Assembly (NCBI RefSeq): GCF_000284095.1
Contig: NC_017068.1
Location: 1,798,001 to 1,862,000, forward strand
DNA from: Selenomonas ruminantium subsp. lactilytica TAM6421
GTDB lineage: Bacteria > Bacillota > Negativicutes > Selenomonadales > Selenomonadaceae
Length of the DNA: 64,000 nt
Direction of reading: 5' to 3'
The number at the start of each line of letters is the position of its first letter. Positions within the stretch are counted from its first letter, which is position 1. Of this stretch, positions 26,165-35,906 are shown in pieces. A program made the translations under genes and the position numbers. Under the pieces are notes generated by a model. It was not told where the DNA came from. It saw only the letters and a list, made by a program, of their open reading frames with translations, and ran no database searches.

Positions 26165-26851
26165 TTAGTTCCTCGTTTCATACTCTACAGGATCTTCCAC
26201 GCCGGCTTCGGCAAAGCCCTGCAGGCGCAGTTTGCAGCTGTCACAGACACCGCAGGCCTTCTCGCCGCCCTTGTAGCAGCTATGGGTGAACTGCAGGGGT
26301 GCGCCGAGCTTGGATCCCAGCTGCACGATTTCCTTCTTGGACAGATCCTGCAGCGGCGTTTCGATCTTGATTTTCGTGCCATTGACTGCCGTAGCCGTGG
26401 TGGCATAATCCGCCAATGCCTGGAATTTCTGGATGAATTCCGGACGGCAGTCAGGATAGCCGGAGTAATCCACGGAGTTCACGCCGATATAGACATGGGT
26501 GGCCCCCACTACTTCCGCATAGCCCATGGCATAGGACAGGAAGATCAGATTGCGGGCCGGCACATAGGTAACAGGTACGTCCTTCCGATCCACATCCCCC
26601 TCGGGTACATCGATATGGCTGTCCGTCAGGGCGGAGCCGCCGATGGCTTCCATATTGGTCTCGATGATCAGATGCTTGGGCACCTTGTAGAAATCAGCGA
26701 TTTTCTTTGCGCCTTCCAGTTCAATGCTATGACGCTGATGATAGTTGAAGCTGATGGGATAGACCTCATAGCCTGCTTCTTTGGCCACAGCCATGCAGGT
26801 ACAACTGTCCAGACCACCGGACAGCAGTACCACTGCTTTTTCTTTTGCCAT
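26165..26851 (-). CDS. queC: 7-cyano-7-deazaguanine synthase
   Basis: 228 residues. The N-terminal PP-loop VVLLSGGLDSCTCMAVA binds ATP. A zinc site near the C-terminus has CYKGGEKACGVCDSCKLR. It converts 7-carboxy-7-deazaguanine to preQ0 in the queuosine tRNA modification pathway. QueD and QueE are not next to it, so they must be elsewhere or preQ0 precursors are supplied otherwise. It is translated just ahead of folE2 with a 1-bp gap. Confidence 0.96.
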   Translation of the reverse strand: MAKEKAVVLLSGGLDSCTCMAVAKEAGYEVYPISFNYHQRHSIELEGAKKIADFYKVPKHLIIETNMEAIGGSALTDSHIDVPEGDVDRKDVPVTYVPARNLIFLSYAMGYAEVVGATHVYIGVNSVDYSGYPDCRPEFIQKFQALADYATTATAVNGTKIKIETPLQDLSKKEIVQLGSKLGAPLQFTHSCYKGGEKACGVCDSCKLRLQGFAEAGVEDPVEYETRN

Positions 26852-26872
26852 TTTACTTACATCTCCTCAAAA

Positions 26873-27517
26873 TCAACCACGAATAGCCTTGATGGCAGCA
26901 GCCACATCGTCCGCACCATAGACAGCGGAACCGGCGACCAGCACATTGGCACCGGCTTCCTGCACCAGCTTGCTGGTTTCCGCATTGATGCCGCCGTCCA
27001 CTTCGATATCACATGCAAAGCCCATATCCTTGATGGTATGGTAGAGCATATGGATTTTCTCGAGCTGGGATTCGATGAATTTCTGGCCGCCAAAGCCCGG
27101 ATTTACCGTCATGATCAGTACCATGTCCACATCGGGCAGTATTTCTTCGATCATGGCCAGGGACGTGCCGGGATTCAGAGCGATACCAGCCTTGCAGCCG
27201 GCAGCCTTGATCTGCTGGATGATGCGGTGATGATGACGGGCAGCCTCCCAATGGAAGGTGATGATATCGGCGCCAGCTTCGGCAAAGGCCTCAATCTGGT
27301 TTTCCGGATGCTCCACCATCAGATGCACATCGAAAACGGCCTTGCTGGTAGGACGCAGGGATTTTACCACCAGCGACCCCAGCGTAATGTTAGGCACGAA
27401 GCTGCCGTCCATCACGTCGATATGGATGCATTCAGCACCGGCATCGGTGACTTTTTTAACTTCATCTGCCAGATGAGCAAAATCAGCTGACAGAATTGAG
27501 GGTGCTATCTTGATCAT
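26873..27517 (-). CDS. rpe: Ribulose-phosphate 3-epimerase
   Basis: 214 residues, TIM barrel. Motifs are IAPSILSADFAHLADEV, HIDVMDGSFVPNITLG (metal histidine and catalytic aspartate), VFDVHLMVEHPE, MTVNPGFGGQKF and EVDGGINAET. It interconverts ribulose-5-phosphate and xylulose-5-phosphate in the pentose phosphate pathway. It overlaps the end of rsgA by 4 bp, a common pairing in Firmicutes. Confidence 0.97.
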   Translation of the reverse strand: MIKIAPSILSADFAHLADEVKKVTDAGAECIHIDVMDGSFVPNITLGSLVVKSLRPTSKAVFDVHLMVEHPENQIEAFAEAGADIITFHWEAARHHHRIIQQIKAAGCKAGIALNPGTSLAMIEEILPDVDMVLIMTVNPGFGGQKFIESQLEKIHMLYHTIKDMGFACDIEVDGGINAETSKLVQEAGANVLVAGSAVYGADDVAAAIKAIRG

Positions 27518-28416
27518 TTATATTCCTTCTTTCGTTTCAATTGCTGCGCTTCCTGAATTTCCTTATAGATGGTCAGGTAAGCATCGTAACGTTCCTGGGA
27601 AATCTCACCGGCAGCCAATGCCTCCTTGATGCCGCAGTCCGGCTCATGGGTATGGCTGCAGGGAGCAAAGCGGCACTTCCCTAAATAAGGTCGGAACTCG
27701 GGGAAATAATGGGCCAGATCCGCCAGGGGTATCTCCCCCAGCTCCATGGCACTGAATCCCGGGGTATCGACGATAAAGCCGCCTTCATAAGGCAGAAGCT
27801 CTGCCACCCGGGTGGTATGCCTGCCGCGCTTGATCTTATCGCTGACATGGCCTGTCGCCAGTTCCAGCGATTCATCGATGACGTTCAGCAGGGAGGACTT
27901 GCCCACACCGGAGGGACCGGCAAAGACCGTCGTTTCCCCGGCCAAAACCTGCCGCAGTTCTTCCATCCCCTGCTTTTCCTGAGCGGATACCCGCAGGACT
28001 TTGTAACCAGCCTGTTCGTACAGGCTGAGGAAATCTGCCATATCGCCTTCATACAGATCAGCCTTGTTCACACAGATGACGATATGAGGCAAACCGGACC
28101 ACTCCGCCAATACCAGAAAGCGGTTCAGCAGCAACGGATGCAAATCCGGCTGGGCTGCGGCAAAGGTCAGGACGACCTGGGTGACATTGGCCACGGCAGG
28201 ACGCCTGAGCAGGCTTTCCCGGGGCAGCTGTTCTTCCACTACCCCAGTGCCATCAGGCAGGCGGCTGATCATAACCTTATCCCCCGTCACCACGCCCTGG
28301 CTCTTCCGCGTCTTCTTGAACTTGCCCCGCAATTTGCAGGTCACAAGTTCCTGATCCGTCTGTACATAGAAGAAGCTGTTGTAGGCCTTGATAATGCGGC
28401 CTTCCTCTCTATCCAT
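27514..28416 (-). CDS. rsgA: Ribosome small-subunit-dependent GTPase A
   Basis: 300 residues. N-terminal OB fold, then a circularly permuted GTPase domain with G4 (VNKAD), G1 (GPSGVGKSSLLN) and G3 (DTPGF), and a C-terminal zinc finger CRFAPCSHTHEPDC. It assists late 30S maturation. It follows the PASTA kinase gene by 20 bp, the usual Firmicute order kinase-rsgA-rpe. The start has AGGAATATTT upstream. Confidence 0.97.
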   Translation of the reverse strand: MDREEGRIIKAYNSFFYVQTDQELVTCKLRGKFKKTRKSQGVVTGDKVMISRLPDGTGVVEEQLPRESLLRRPAVANVTQVVLTFAAAQPDLHPLLLNRFLVLAEWSGLPHIVICVNKADLYEGDMADFLSLYEQAGYKVLRVSAQEKQGMEELRQVLAGETTVFAGPSGVGKSSLLNVIDESLELATGHVSDKIKRGRHTTRVAELLPYEGGFIVDTPGFSAMELGEIPLADLAHYFPEFRPYLGKCRFAPCSHTHEPDCGIKEALAAGEISQERYDAYLTIYKEIQEAQQLKRKKEYK

Positions 28417-28436
28417 AAATATTCCTCGCGCTACCT

Positions 28437-30209
28437 TTAATGGCTCTTGGCAGCTTCATTTGGTTTCGGCACAGCAGGTTCCTGCTTTGCGCTGTCCTTT
28501 TTCTTGTTCTTGCTGCCCTTGTCTTCCTCTTCGACCTTGCCGGCTTCGGCTACAACCAGATGGATGGATTCACCTTCCAAAGCTTCCGCACCGCCGCCGG
28601 GGCTCTGGCTGATAACCGTGCCCGCCGCCTGCTTGCTGGCCTTCCTTTCCACGCTGCCGACCTTGAAGCCTGCACTGGTCAAGGCCTTCTGGGCAGATTC
28701 CAGTGGCAGTCCGGTCACATCCGGCACTCCGGAGGATTTCTTCTCTTTTTTGCCCTTGCTGATCACCAGATCTACTGTCTCGCCCTTGGTCACCCGGGTA
28801 CCGGCCCGCGGATCCGAGGCGATGACCACGCCGGCCTCTTCCTCATCGGAAGTACGTTCAGAGACGCGGCCTACCTTCAGGCCCATCTTTTCAATCTTGG
28901 CAACGGCATCGGCCTTCTTGAGGCCGCGCACATCGGGCATCTCGATATTTTCACCGCCCTTGCTGACCTTGATGGTCACCAGGCGTTCTTCCTTGACCTT
29001 CGCGCCTGCCTCGGGATTCTGGGAAATCACCATGCCGGCGGGGACATCCGCGCTGAATTCTTCATCCACCTTGACGCGCAGATGCTTGTCCTCGAGGATC
29101 TGTTTGGCCAAGGTCATCTGCTTGCCCGTGACATCCGGCACTTCCACTTCCGCCGTGCTCCAGAACTTACCAAAGCTCATGAAAGCCCCCACAAAGAAGC
29201 CCATCAACAGAACCATCACAAGGCCGGCGATGAATTTCTTGGACTTGAAGATGGATTTCTCCTCGCCGTCGTCTTCATCATAGACCGGCTCACGATAGCG
29301 CTCCTGCCGCGCAGGCCGTACCGGTTCCTGCACCCGGGGCAGAACCTGGGTAGCATAGGGATCGACGGCAGCCGCTCCGGCACTGAAACCGCTCAGCATC
29401 TGCTGGGCCTGGCTGATATCCTGCACGAGCTCACTGCTGCTGGGACGCATATTGGCATCCTTCTGCATGGCCCGGGAAACAATGGCCTCCACCACAGGCG
29501 GTATGGAGGGTTCCAGCTGGCGCACGGAGCGGGGCTGTTCCTGCAGATGCTTCATGGCAATGCTCACCGGCGTTTCGCCCGTAAAGGGCAGCTGACCGGT
29601 CAGCATCTCATACATGACCACGCCCAGAGCATAGACATCGGAGCGGGGGGTAATCATCGTGCCCTTGGCCTGTTCCGGCGAGAAGTAGTGTACAGAGCCC
29701 ACCACATTGCCCGTATAGGTCATGGTGGATTCCGTCACCGCCCGGGCAATGCCAAAGTCCGCGACTTTCGCACTGCCATCCGGCATCATCAGGATATTAT
29801 GGGGCTTGATATCACAATGCACCAGATTGTTGGCATGAGCATGGGATAGCGCACTGGCAATATCTTTGGCCACATGCAGAGCATCGGCCACACTCAGATG
29901 ACCTTCCTGTTTGATGCGATCCTTCAGCGTACTGCCCGGCACATATTCCATGACGATGTAGTGGTCATCCCCCATCACCCCGACATCGAAGATATTGACG
30001 ATATTGGGATGGGTGAGTTTAGCCGCCGCCTGGGCCTCCTTATGGAATTTCCGGATAAACTCCGTATCCCGTTTGAACTGCTCGTGGAGGATCTTCACCG
30101 CCACGAGACGATCAAGCAGCAAATCCTTTGCTCTATATACATCGGCCATGCCACCGCCGCCAATGAGTTCCTGTAATTCGTATCGATTATCCAAGACACG
30201 CTGGTTCAT
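28437..30209 (-). CDS. prkC: PASTA-domain serine/threonine protein kinase
   Basis: 590 residues. A Hanks-type kinase domain (about 11-270) contains IGGGGMADVYRA, the active site VHCDIKPHN and ADFGIARA. One TM helix follows (about 331-350), then three extracellular PASTA domains (starting EVPDVTG, EMPDVRG and GVPDVTG) and a Lys/Glu/Ser-rich tail. PASTA domains sense peptidoglycan fragments or lipid II; the kinase tunes cell-wall synthesis and division. The cognate phosphatase, two FHA readers, a PBP and an FtsW/RodA protein are in the same operon. Confidence 0.95.
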   Translation of the reverse strand: MNQRVLDNRYELQELIGGGGMADVYRAKDLLLDRLVAVKILHEQFKRDTEFIRKFHKEAQAAAKLTHPNIVNIFDVGVMGDDHYIVMEYVPGSTLKDRIKQEGHLSVADALHVAKDIASALSHAHANNLVHCDIKPHNILMMPDGSAKVADFGIARAVTESTMTYTGNVVGSVHYFSPEQAKGTMITPRSDVYALGVVMYEMLTGQLPFTGETPVSIAMKHLQEQPRSVRQLEPSIPPVVEAIVSRAMQKDANMRPSSSELVQDISQAQQMLSGFSAGAAAVDPYATQVLPRVQEPVRPARQERYREPVYDEDDGEEKSIFKSKKFIAGLVMVLLMGFFVGAFMSFGKFWSTAEVEVPDVTGKQMTLAKQILEDKHLRVKVDEEFSADVPAGMVISQNPEAGAKVKEERLVTIKVSKGGENIEMPDVRGLKKADAVAKIEKMGLKVGRVSERTSDEEEAGVVIASDPRAGTRVTKGETVDLVISKGKKEKKSSGVPDVTGLPLESAQKALTSAGFKVGSVERKASKQAAGTVISQSPGGGAEALEGESIHLVVAEAGKVEEEDKGSKNKKKDSAKQEPAVPKPNEAAKSH

Positions 30210-30241
30210 TGAATTTCTCCTTCCCCAAGGCTTTATCGTAA

Positions 30242-31639
30242 TTAGTTCTGCAAACTCAAGATTATCTTACGGGCAATCGGTGCAGCCACCTTGCCGCCGC
30301 CGCCGCCATTTTCCACGATGATGGCAAAGGCAATATTGCGGTTGCGCAATTTGGCCGAACCGATAAACCAGGCATGATCTTCCCCTTGGGGATTCTCTGC
30401 CGTACCGGTCTTGCCAGCCACTTCCACGCCGCTGACCTGGGCAGCTTTGCCTGTACCCTTGGTAACTACATCTTCCATATAGCTATGGATTTTCGCTGCC
30501 ATCTCCCCGGTGGTCACCGTCAGCCATTTTTCCGGCGTGGTGCTATGAACCACCATGCCGCCGGGAGTCACGACTTCCTGCACCAGATACGGCTTCATCA
30601 CCGTGCCGCCATGGGCAAAGGCCGAAGCCAATAGCGCCATATGCATGGGCGTTACCAAAAGGGTACTCTGGCCAATGGCCGTCTGGGCCTGATCGCCAGC
30701 TCCCAAGGTGCCGAAGTCCGGCAGATGGGACGAGGTCATGACAATCTCTCCGCCGATTGACTGGTCAAAGCCAAACCGGGTAAATGACTTTTTGAGCTTG
30801 TCATCTCCGAGGCGCATGCCCAAGGTGCCAAAGGTCACATTGCAGGATTCCGTCAAGGCCTTGCGCAGATCCACCTTGCCATGGACTTCCCCGTGGCTTT
30901 CCCGGATGGAATGGCCGCCGCCTACATCCAATACACCGGAGCAGTCAAATATCTCCTGCTCATTGGTCACGCCCTCTGTCAGGGCCGCATCTGCAATCAA
31001 GGGCTTGATGGTGGAGCCTGGCGGATAGAGTCCCTGCACCGTACGGTTCAAAAGCGGGCCATCCGCCTGCTGGGACATGGCCTTCCAATTGGCTTCCACA
31101 TTATTGGGATCATAGGAGGGCGAGCTGACCATGGCCAGCACTGCCCCTGTATCGGCATCCAGCACCACCACAGCCCCTTTGCGGCCATTAAGGCCATCAA
31201 AGGCCGCCTGCTGGGCATCAGCCTCAATGGTGGTTTTGATATCATTGCCCCTGTCGGTCTGCAACAGCTGGGAAATCGGCCCCAGGCGCGTCATATCCGC
31301 CGTCAGGCCCAAAAGTTCCCGATTGGCATGGCCTTCCAAACCGGCGCTGCCAATATTCTCCCCATTGTAGCCTGTCACCTGAGCCATCACACTGCCCAAA
31401 GGATAACTGCGCTTGCCATCATTCTGGGTCTGGGCCAGCACACGGCCATGGGCATCCAGGATCGTCCCCCGGATAATATCAGCCTTGGCGGCTGCACTGC
31501 GCATATTCAGCGGATTTTCCGCCAGCTCCTGCCCTTTCCAAACGGCCAGATAGCCGATATAAAGGGAAAGCACCGCCACCATCAGGAGCAGGAAAGCGCC
31601 GACTTGCAATATTTGCCGTTTTAATTTCCAATCAGACAT
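30242..31639 (-). CDS. Class B-like penicillin-binding protein (transpeptidase)
   Basis: 465 residues. One N-terminal TM anchor (about 13-30), a short dimerisation domain, then the transpeptidase domain with STIKP (SxxK), SCN (SxN) and KTGTA (KTG). Length and motifs match the PbpA/FtsI family of the PASTA-kinase operon in actinobacteria and Firmicutes. It cross-links peptidoglycan together with the SEDS glycosyltransferase encoded just upstream, with which it overlaps by 8 bp. Confidence 0.92.
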   Translation of the reverse strand: MSDWKLKRQILQVGAFLLLMVAVLSLYIGYLAVWKGQELAENPLNMRSAAAKADIIRGTILDAHGRVLAQTQNDGKRSYPLGSVMAQVTGYNGENIGSAGLEGHANRELLGLTADMTRLGPISQLLQTDRGNDIKTTIEADAQQAAFDGLNGRKGAVVVLDADTGAVLAMVSSPSYDPNNVEANWKAMSQQADGPLLNRTVQGLYPPGSTIKPLIADAALTEGVTNEQEIFDCSGVLDVGGGHSIRESHGEVHGKVDLRKALTESCNVTFGTLGMRLGDDKLKKSFTRFGFDQSIGGEIVMTSSHLPDFGTLGAGDQAQTAIGQSTLLVTPMHMALLASAFAHGGTVMKPYLVQEVVTPGGMVVHSTTPEKWLTVTTGEMAAKIHSYMEDVVTKGTGKAAQVSGVEVAGKTGTAENPQGEDHAWFIGSAKLRNRNIAFAIIVENGGGGGKVAAPIARKIILSLQN

Positions 31640-32903
31640 TTTTCTGCTCCTTGGTCAATGATAATAACATGGCCAGCAAGATAAAGCTGGAAACCATGGA
31701 ACTGCCCCCGTAACTTACGAAAGGCAGGGTAATGCCGGTAAGCGGCAGGAATTTCGTCACACCGGCCACGATAATAAACATCTGCAGAAGAATCAATACG
31801 CCGCAGCCCGCCATCAGCAGGGCTTCCGTGGTATTCTTGAGCCGCAGGGCGCCTTTGATGCCCCGCCAGAACAGCAAGGCATAGCAGATGATCAGCATGA
31901 GCCCGGCGGTCAGTCCCAGCTCCTCCACGATGGCAGAGAAGATGAAGTCCGTATGCACCTCGGGAATGAAGCCGGGATGACCGAAGCCAAAGCCTGTGCC
32001 CCAAAGCCCCCCGGTGCCGATGGCAAAGAGGGACTGCACCACCTGATAGGCCATGCCATTGGGATCAGCCCAAGGATCAAGCCAGATATCAAAGCGTACC
32101 CGCACATGGCCGAACATAGCGTAGCTGGCTGCCGCTGCAATCCCCATAAAGGCCAGGGCCAAAAACACATAGGATTTGCTGCCCGTGGCCATATAGGTCA
32201 TCAGCACCGCCATGCCAAAAAACAGCAGCGCCGAACCTAAGTCCTTCTCCACTACGAACATCAGGACCGCCATGCCCCAGATACAGATCAGGGGCGCGAT
32301 AAAACGCAGGGGCGGCAAGCGCAGGAACAGGATCTTATGGGCGGGCAAGGTCAGTACCTTGCGGTGGTCAGACAAATACGAGGCCAGGAAAAACAACAAT
32401 ACGATCTTGCCAAATTCCGAGGGCTGCAGGGATACCGGCCCTAAGACCAGCCAGTTCTTGCTGCCGCCGATTTCCGTGCCGAAAACCAACGGCAAGCCCA
32501 AGAGGATGACACAGCCAATTCCCAGCAGATAAGGATAATTCAGCATCTGCCGGATTTTCGGCCATAACCGGATGACCAGAAACATCACCAGCATGGCAAT
32601 GCAGAGCCATTGCAGCTGCCGCAGCAGCAGTGTCGGCTTCAGCCGGGCAATCTCCACAAGGCCGATGCTCACCAGCATCAGGATAATCGGCAGGATGAAG
32701 GTATCCAGCTTGCGGCGGATAACCACCAGCTGGATGATGATGGTCAAAAATACTGCTATGATCAAATAAGGTACATAAGTCAAAGGATCTTGCAAGGTGT
32801 TGTTGGTTACTTTTTGCATGGCCCCCTGCATCTTCAGATAAAGAATGGTCATGCCGCAGAGAAAAATCCCCAGCGGTGCCGTCAAAAGTCCCCAGTTTTT
32901 CAT
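31632..32903 (-). CDS. SEDS peptidoglycan glycosyltransferase (FtsW/RodA/SpoVE)
   Basis: 423 residues with about ten membrane helices. SEDS signature regions are FGTEIGGSKNWLVLGPVSLQPSEFGKI (split across two conserved blocks), VEKDLGSALLFFGMAV with the catalytic aspartate, and FVSYGGSSM. It polymerises lipid II into glycan strands, probably as a pair with the adjacent class B PBP. Whether it serves septation (FtsW) or elongation (RodA) cannot be decided from sequence. The gene overlaps its neighbours at both ends, so the group is one operon. Confidence 0.93.
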   Translation of the reverse strand: MKNWGLLTAPLGIFLCGMTILYLKMQGAMQKVTNNTLQDPLTYVPYLIIAVFLTIIIQLVVIRRKLDTFILPIILMLVSIGLVEIARLKPTLLLRQLQWLCIAMLVMFLVIRLWPKIRQMLNYPYLLGIGCVILLGLPLVFGTEIGGSKNWLVLGPVSLQPSEFGKIVLLFFLASYLSDHRKVLTLPAHKILFLRLPPLRFIAPLICIWGMAVLMFVVEKDLGSALLFFGMAVLMTYMATGSKSYVFLALAFMGIAAAASYAMFGHVRVRFDIWLDPWADPNGMAYQVVQSLFAIGTGGLWGTGFGFGHPGFIPEVHTDFIFSAIVEELGLTAGLMLIICYALLFWRGIKGALRLKNTTEALLMAGCGVLILLQMFIIVAGVTKFLPLTGITLPFVSYGGSSMVSSFILLAMLLSLTKEQKNV

Positions 32904-33619
32904 GTGAGGCTCACCACCACAACGGTTACGTTATCCCTGCCGCCAGCATTCAAAGCCGTCTGTACCAGGATCTGAGCAGGATCTGCTGCTCCCTGCTGCA
33001 ACAGCCGGGTAATTTCTTCATCCGTCATATGCTTCATCAGTCCGTCCGTGGCCAGCAGGAGCGTATCCCCCTGTGCCACGGCAAGCTCACCTGTATCCAC
33101 AAGCAGATTTTCCATGGCTCCCACAGCCCTGGTCAGCATATTGCGCTGGGGATGACGTTTCGCTTCTTCCCGGGTTATGGTGCCTTCCCGCACCAGATCC
33201 TCCACATAGGAATGATCCTGGGTAAGCTGTTCCAACTGAGCCTGACCGGGACGCAGCAGATACAAGCGGCTGTCGCCCACATGGGCCCAATAAGCCCGGC
33301 CCTTTCCCTCATCTATATGAAGCAGGGTAGCCGTAGTGCCCATGCCCTCGCAGCCGGGATGTTCCCCAACATAATGACGGATGGCATCATTGGCAGACAG
33401 GATAGCCGCCTGCATCGCACCGGCATCGATATTCTCCCGGCCGGATAATTCCTGCCGCACGGTATCCACCAGCATCTGGCTGGCCACCTCGCCGGCAGCT
33501 TCGCCGCCCATGCCGTCTGCCACAGCATAAACCGCATCAAAAACGGCGAGATTATCTTCATTGCCCTTGCGCACTAAACCAACATCGGTGGCTTTGTAAA
33601 CTTGCTGCAACTTATTCAC
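32900..33619 (-). CDS. stp: PP2C-family serine/threonine phosphatase
   Basis: 239 residues. PP2C motifs are DVGLVRKGNEDNLAVF (first metal aspartate region), VADGMGGEAAGEVAS, GTTATLLHI, HVGDSRLYLLR, LATDGLMKHM and GGRDNVTVVVV. It reverses phosphorylation by the PASTA kinase. The GTG start overlaps the upstream FHA gene stop, and the end overlaps the SEDS gene, indicating coupled translation. Confidence 0.95.
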   Translation of the reverse strand: MNKLQQVYKATDVGLVRKGNEDNLAVFDAVYAVADGMGGEAAGEVASQMLVDTVRQELSGRENIDAGAMQAAILSANDAIRHYVGEHPGCEGMGTTATLLHIDEGKGRAYWAHVGDSRLYLLRPGQAQLEQLTQDHSYVEDLVREGTITREEAKRHPQRNMLTRAVGAMENLLVDTGELAVAQGDTLLLATDGLMKHMTDEEITRLLQQGAADPAQILVQTALNAGGRDNVTVVVVSLT

Positions 33620-34071
33620 CTCTCGAATTTCAGGGTAACCATGCCAATGCGTATCTCATCATTGGGCTTCAGATAGGCTTTCCCTTCCAGCATCTGCCCA
33701 TTCACATAAGTATGATTCACAGAGCCCAGATCCTCGATCACATATTGGGCACCATGAAGAAATATCGTGGCATGACGATGGGATACAAAGTTCTCCGGAA
33801 TGATCACATCATTTTCCGCGCCCCGGCCAATGGTGATCTCATCCTGAAAGGCAAACCGCCGCCCGCTGAGACTTTCCTCAGTGGCTTCCACCACCGTCAA
33901 TACGGCTTCATTCTGCTTCACCACTGGCCGCTTCTGTTTTTTCAATTCCTGTTTCACTTCGCCGAACATTTTCTTCGACAGACTGACCGTAAAATAGATC
34001 AGCCACAGAAGCATGCCATATTCCAGTGCTACTCTTGCCACTTTTATGGCCATTGCTGCACCTTGCATCAA
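33616..34071 (-). CDS. Membrane-anchored FHA-domain protein (FhaB-like)
   Basis: 151 residues. An N-terminal TM helix (about 16-31) is followed by a basic linker and an FHA domain (about 76-148) with ITIGRGAENDVIIPE, SHRHATI and VNHTYVNG, the phosphothreonine-binding loops. It probably docks phosphorylated targets of the PASTA kinase at the membrane. An internal ATG (MAIKV) is a possible alternative start. It overlaps the upstream FHA gene by 4 bp. Confidence 0.9.
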   Translation of the reverse strand: MMQGAAMAIKVARVALEYGMLLWLIYFTVSLSKKMFGEVKQELKKQKRPVVKQNEAVLTVVEATEESLSGRRFAFQDEITIGRGAENDVIIPENFVSHRHATIFLHGAQYVIEDLGSVNHTYVNGQMLEGKAYLKPNDEIRIGMVTLKFER

Positions 34072-34814
34072 ATCACCTCGTATATAAGCACTGTTTCCCC
34101 GATCTGGATCTCATCACCGGCACACAGACACAGGGATTCCACCGGTTCACCGTTCACAAAGGTGCCATTGGTGCTTTGCGCATCATAGAGCACATGGCGG
34201 TGATTCTCATAGGCAATCCAGGCATGAAGCCGCGATGCCTTCGTATCCGTCAGGATAAATTCGTTCTTCTCCCGGCGGCCAATATAAATCTGGGTTTCGC
34301 CAAATTCCAGATAAGCGTCGATATCCGGCCCCTCCACCACCTTGAGCGAAACGATCTTCCGATCCTGGGGCAGGTTCAGGGGCTGTTTGCTGCCGGGGAA
34401 GGCCGGTTTGGTCAGCACCAGCGTATTGGGCTCTTCACAGACTGCTTGCGCTTCACCTTCCTCGGTGAAGCGGGCTTTGAGCTCAAAGATGCCCCGCTGC
34501 TTTTCCCCATCGGCCTGACAGAGAATCGTCAGTTTGCCCGGCATCGTATAATCCTGCAGGATAACCTGCTTTTCGGCCACGCCATATAGCTCCTCGATGA
34601 TCCGTTTGGCACAGAGCCGCTGATAATCCTCCCGGGAGAGGAAAAAGACATATTGATTGGGCACCTGCCGTCCGGCCTTGCCTTTGCCCTGCCGGGCAAT
34701 CTCCTTTTCCAGCGCCTTGGAAAGCTCCACTGGCTCCAAATCACTGCTGAATTTCTTATTGAAGAATCCCTCGATATGATTTTCCAAAAAGGATTCTAAT
34801 TTGCCAATACCCAT
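34068..34814 (-). CDS. DUF3662/FHA-domain protein (FhaA-like)
   Basis: 248 residues. The N-terminal DUF3662 region (LESFLENHIEGFFNKKF, LEPVELSKALEKEI) and C-terminal FHA domain (about 170-247; YIGRREKNEFILTD, SRLHAWI, STNGTFVNG) match FhaA. In actinobacteria FhaA links the Ser/Thr kinase to cell-wall flippase and division proteins. It is first of a row of overlapping signalling and cell-wall genes that runs to the PBP gene. Confidence 0.92.
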   Translation of the reverse strand: MGIGKLESFLENHIEGFFNKKFSSDLEPVELSKALEKEIARQGKGKAGRQVPNQYVFFLSREDYQRLCAKRIIEELYGVAEKQVILQDYTMPGKLTILCQADGEKQRGIFELKARFTEEGEAQAVCEEPNTLVLTKPAFPGSKQPLNLPQDRKIVSLKVVEGPDIDAYLEFGETQIYIGRREKNEFILTDTKASRLHAWIAYENHRHVLYDAQSTNGTFVNGEPVESLCLCAGDEIQIGETVLIYEVI

Positions 34815-34853
34815 CTATGCTACACCTCCCCGGTTAAAAAGCCATTAGAAATC

Positions 34854-35900
34854 TTATTTTTTGTCCTGCAGATGCTTGTTGCGCAGCTGGCCGCAGGCTG
34901 CCTGGATGTCCGTGCCCATTTCCCGGCGCACGGTCACATTGACATGATGGCTGGCTAAGTAACCTTCAAACCAGTCAATCCGCGCCTTGGATGGCCGCAG
35001 GAGATTGCGTTCCACCACGGGATTGATGGGAATCAGATTGACGCTGGCCAACTGGCCATGCAGCAGTGCCGTAAGTTCCTTGGCCTGTTTTTCCCCATCA
35101 TTAAGCTGGTCAATCAAAATGTATTCATAGGTCACCCGCCGCTTGGTCTTGTCAGCGTAATTCTTCGCCGCCGCCACCACATCCTGCAAGGGATATTTGC
35201 GGTTGATGGGCATAATCTCCGAGCGCAGTTCCTGATTAGGCGCATGCAGGGACACCGACAGGGAAATAGGCATCCCCTCCTCAGCCAATTGATACATGCC
35301 CGGCACAATGCCTGATGTGGACAGGGTGATATTGCGATATCCCAGGCCTAACGTATAAGACTCATGAACCAGGCGCAGGAACTTCACCACTTCCTCATAA
35401 TTCATCAGGGGTTCGCCGCTGCCCATGATCACCATAGTATCCACCTTGCCGCCGGATTCTTCCCGCAGCATGTCATTGATGACCACCGCCTGGGAGAGAA
35501 TCTCCCCACAGGTCAGATTCCGGGCCATGCCATGAAGCGTCGAGGCGCAGAAAGCGCAGCCCATATTGCAGCCGGCCTGGGTGGACACGCAGATGCTGTT
35601 GCCGTAGGGCTGGCGCATCAGCACCGTCTCAATGGCAATGCCATCAGCAAATTCCAGCAGGAATTTCGTGGTCTTTTCGTCCTGGGAATCCAGACGGGCC
35701 TTGATTTTCGGGCGGCCAATGGTGAATTTCTCCGCCAGCTCGCTGCGCAAATTCTTGGGCAGGTTGGTCATGGCGTCAAAATCCGCCGCCCCGCGCTGAT
35801 AGAGCCATTCCGCGATCTGCTTGGCCCTGTATTTCGGCACCTTGCAGGGAGCCAGGGCCGCCTGCAATTCCTCTAAGGTCATGCCAAATAAATTCGTCAC
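34854..35900 (-). CDS. rlmN: 23S rRNA (adenine-C2)-methyltransferase / tRNA methyltransferase
   Basis: 348 residues. Radical-SAM cluster CNMGCAFC (CxxxCxxC) near residue 110, preceded by an N-terminal HhH-like domain (LPKNLRSELAEKF). MGSGEPLMNYEEV and SLHAPNQELRSEIMPINR are typical RlmN blocks, and a conserved cysteine near the C-terminus (AACGQL) is the methylated catalytic residue. It methylates A2503 of 23S rRNA and A37 of some tRNAs. It is 6 bp downstream of rsmB. Confidence 0.96.
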   Translation of the reverse strand: MTNLFGMTLEELQAALAPCKVPKYRAKQIAEWLYQRGAADFDAMTNLPKNLRSELAEKFTIGRPKIKARLDSQDEKTTKFLLEFADGIAIETVLMRQPYGNSICVSTQAGCNMGCAFCASTLHGMARNLTCGEILSQAVVINDMLREESGGKVDTMVIMGSGEPLMNYEEVVKFLRLVHESYTLGLGYRNITLSTSGIVPGMYQLAEEGMPISLSVSLHAPNQELRSEIMPINRKYPLQDVVAAAKNYADKTKRRVTYEYILIDQLNDGEKQAKELTALLHGQLASVNLIPINPVVERNLLRPSKARIDWFEGYLASHHVNVTVRREMGTDIQAACGQLRNKHLQDKK

Positions 35901-35906
35901 TATCTT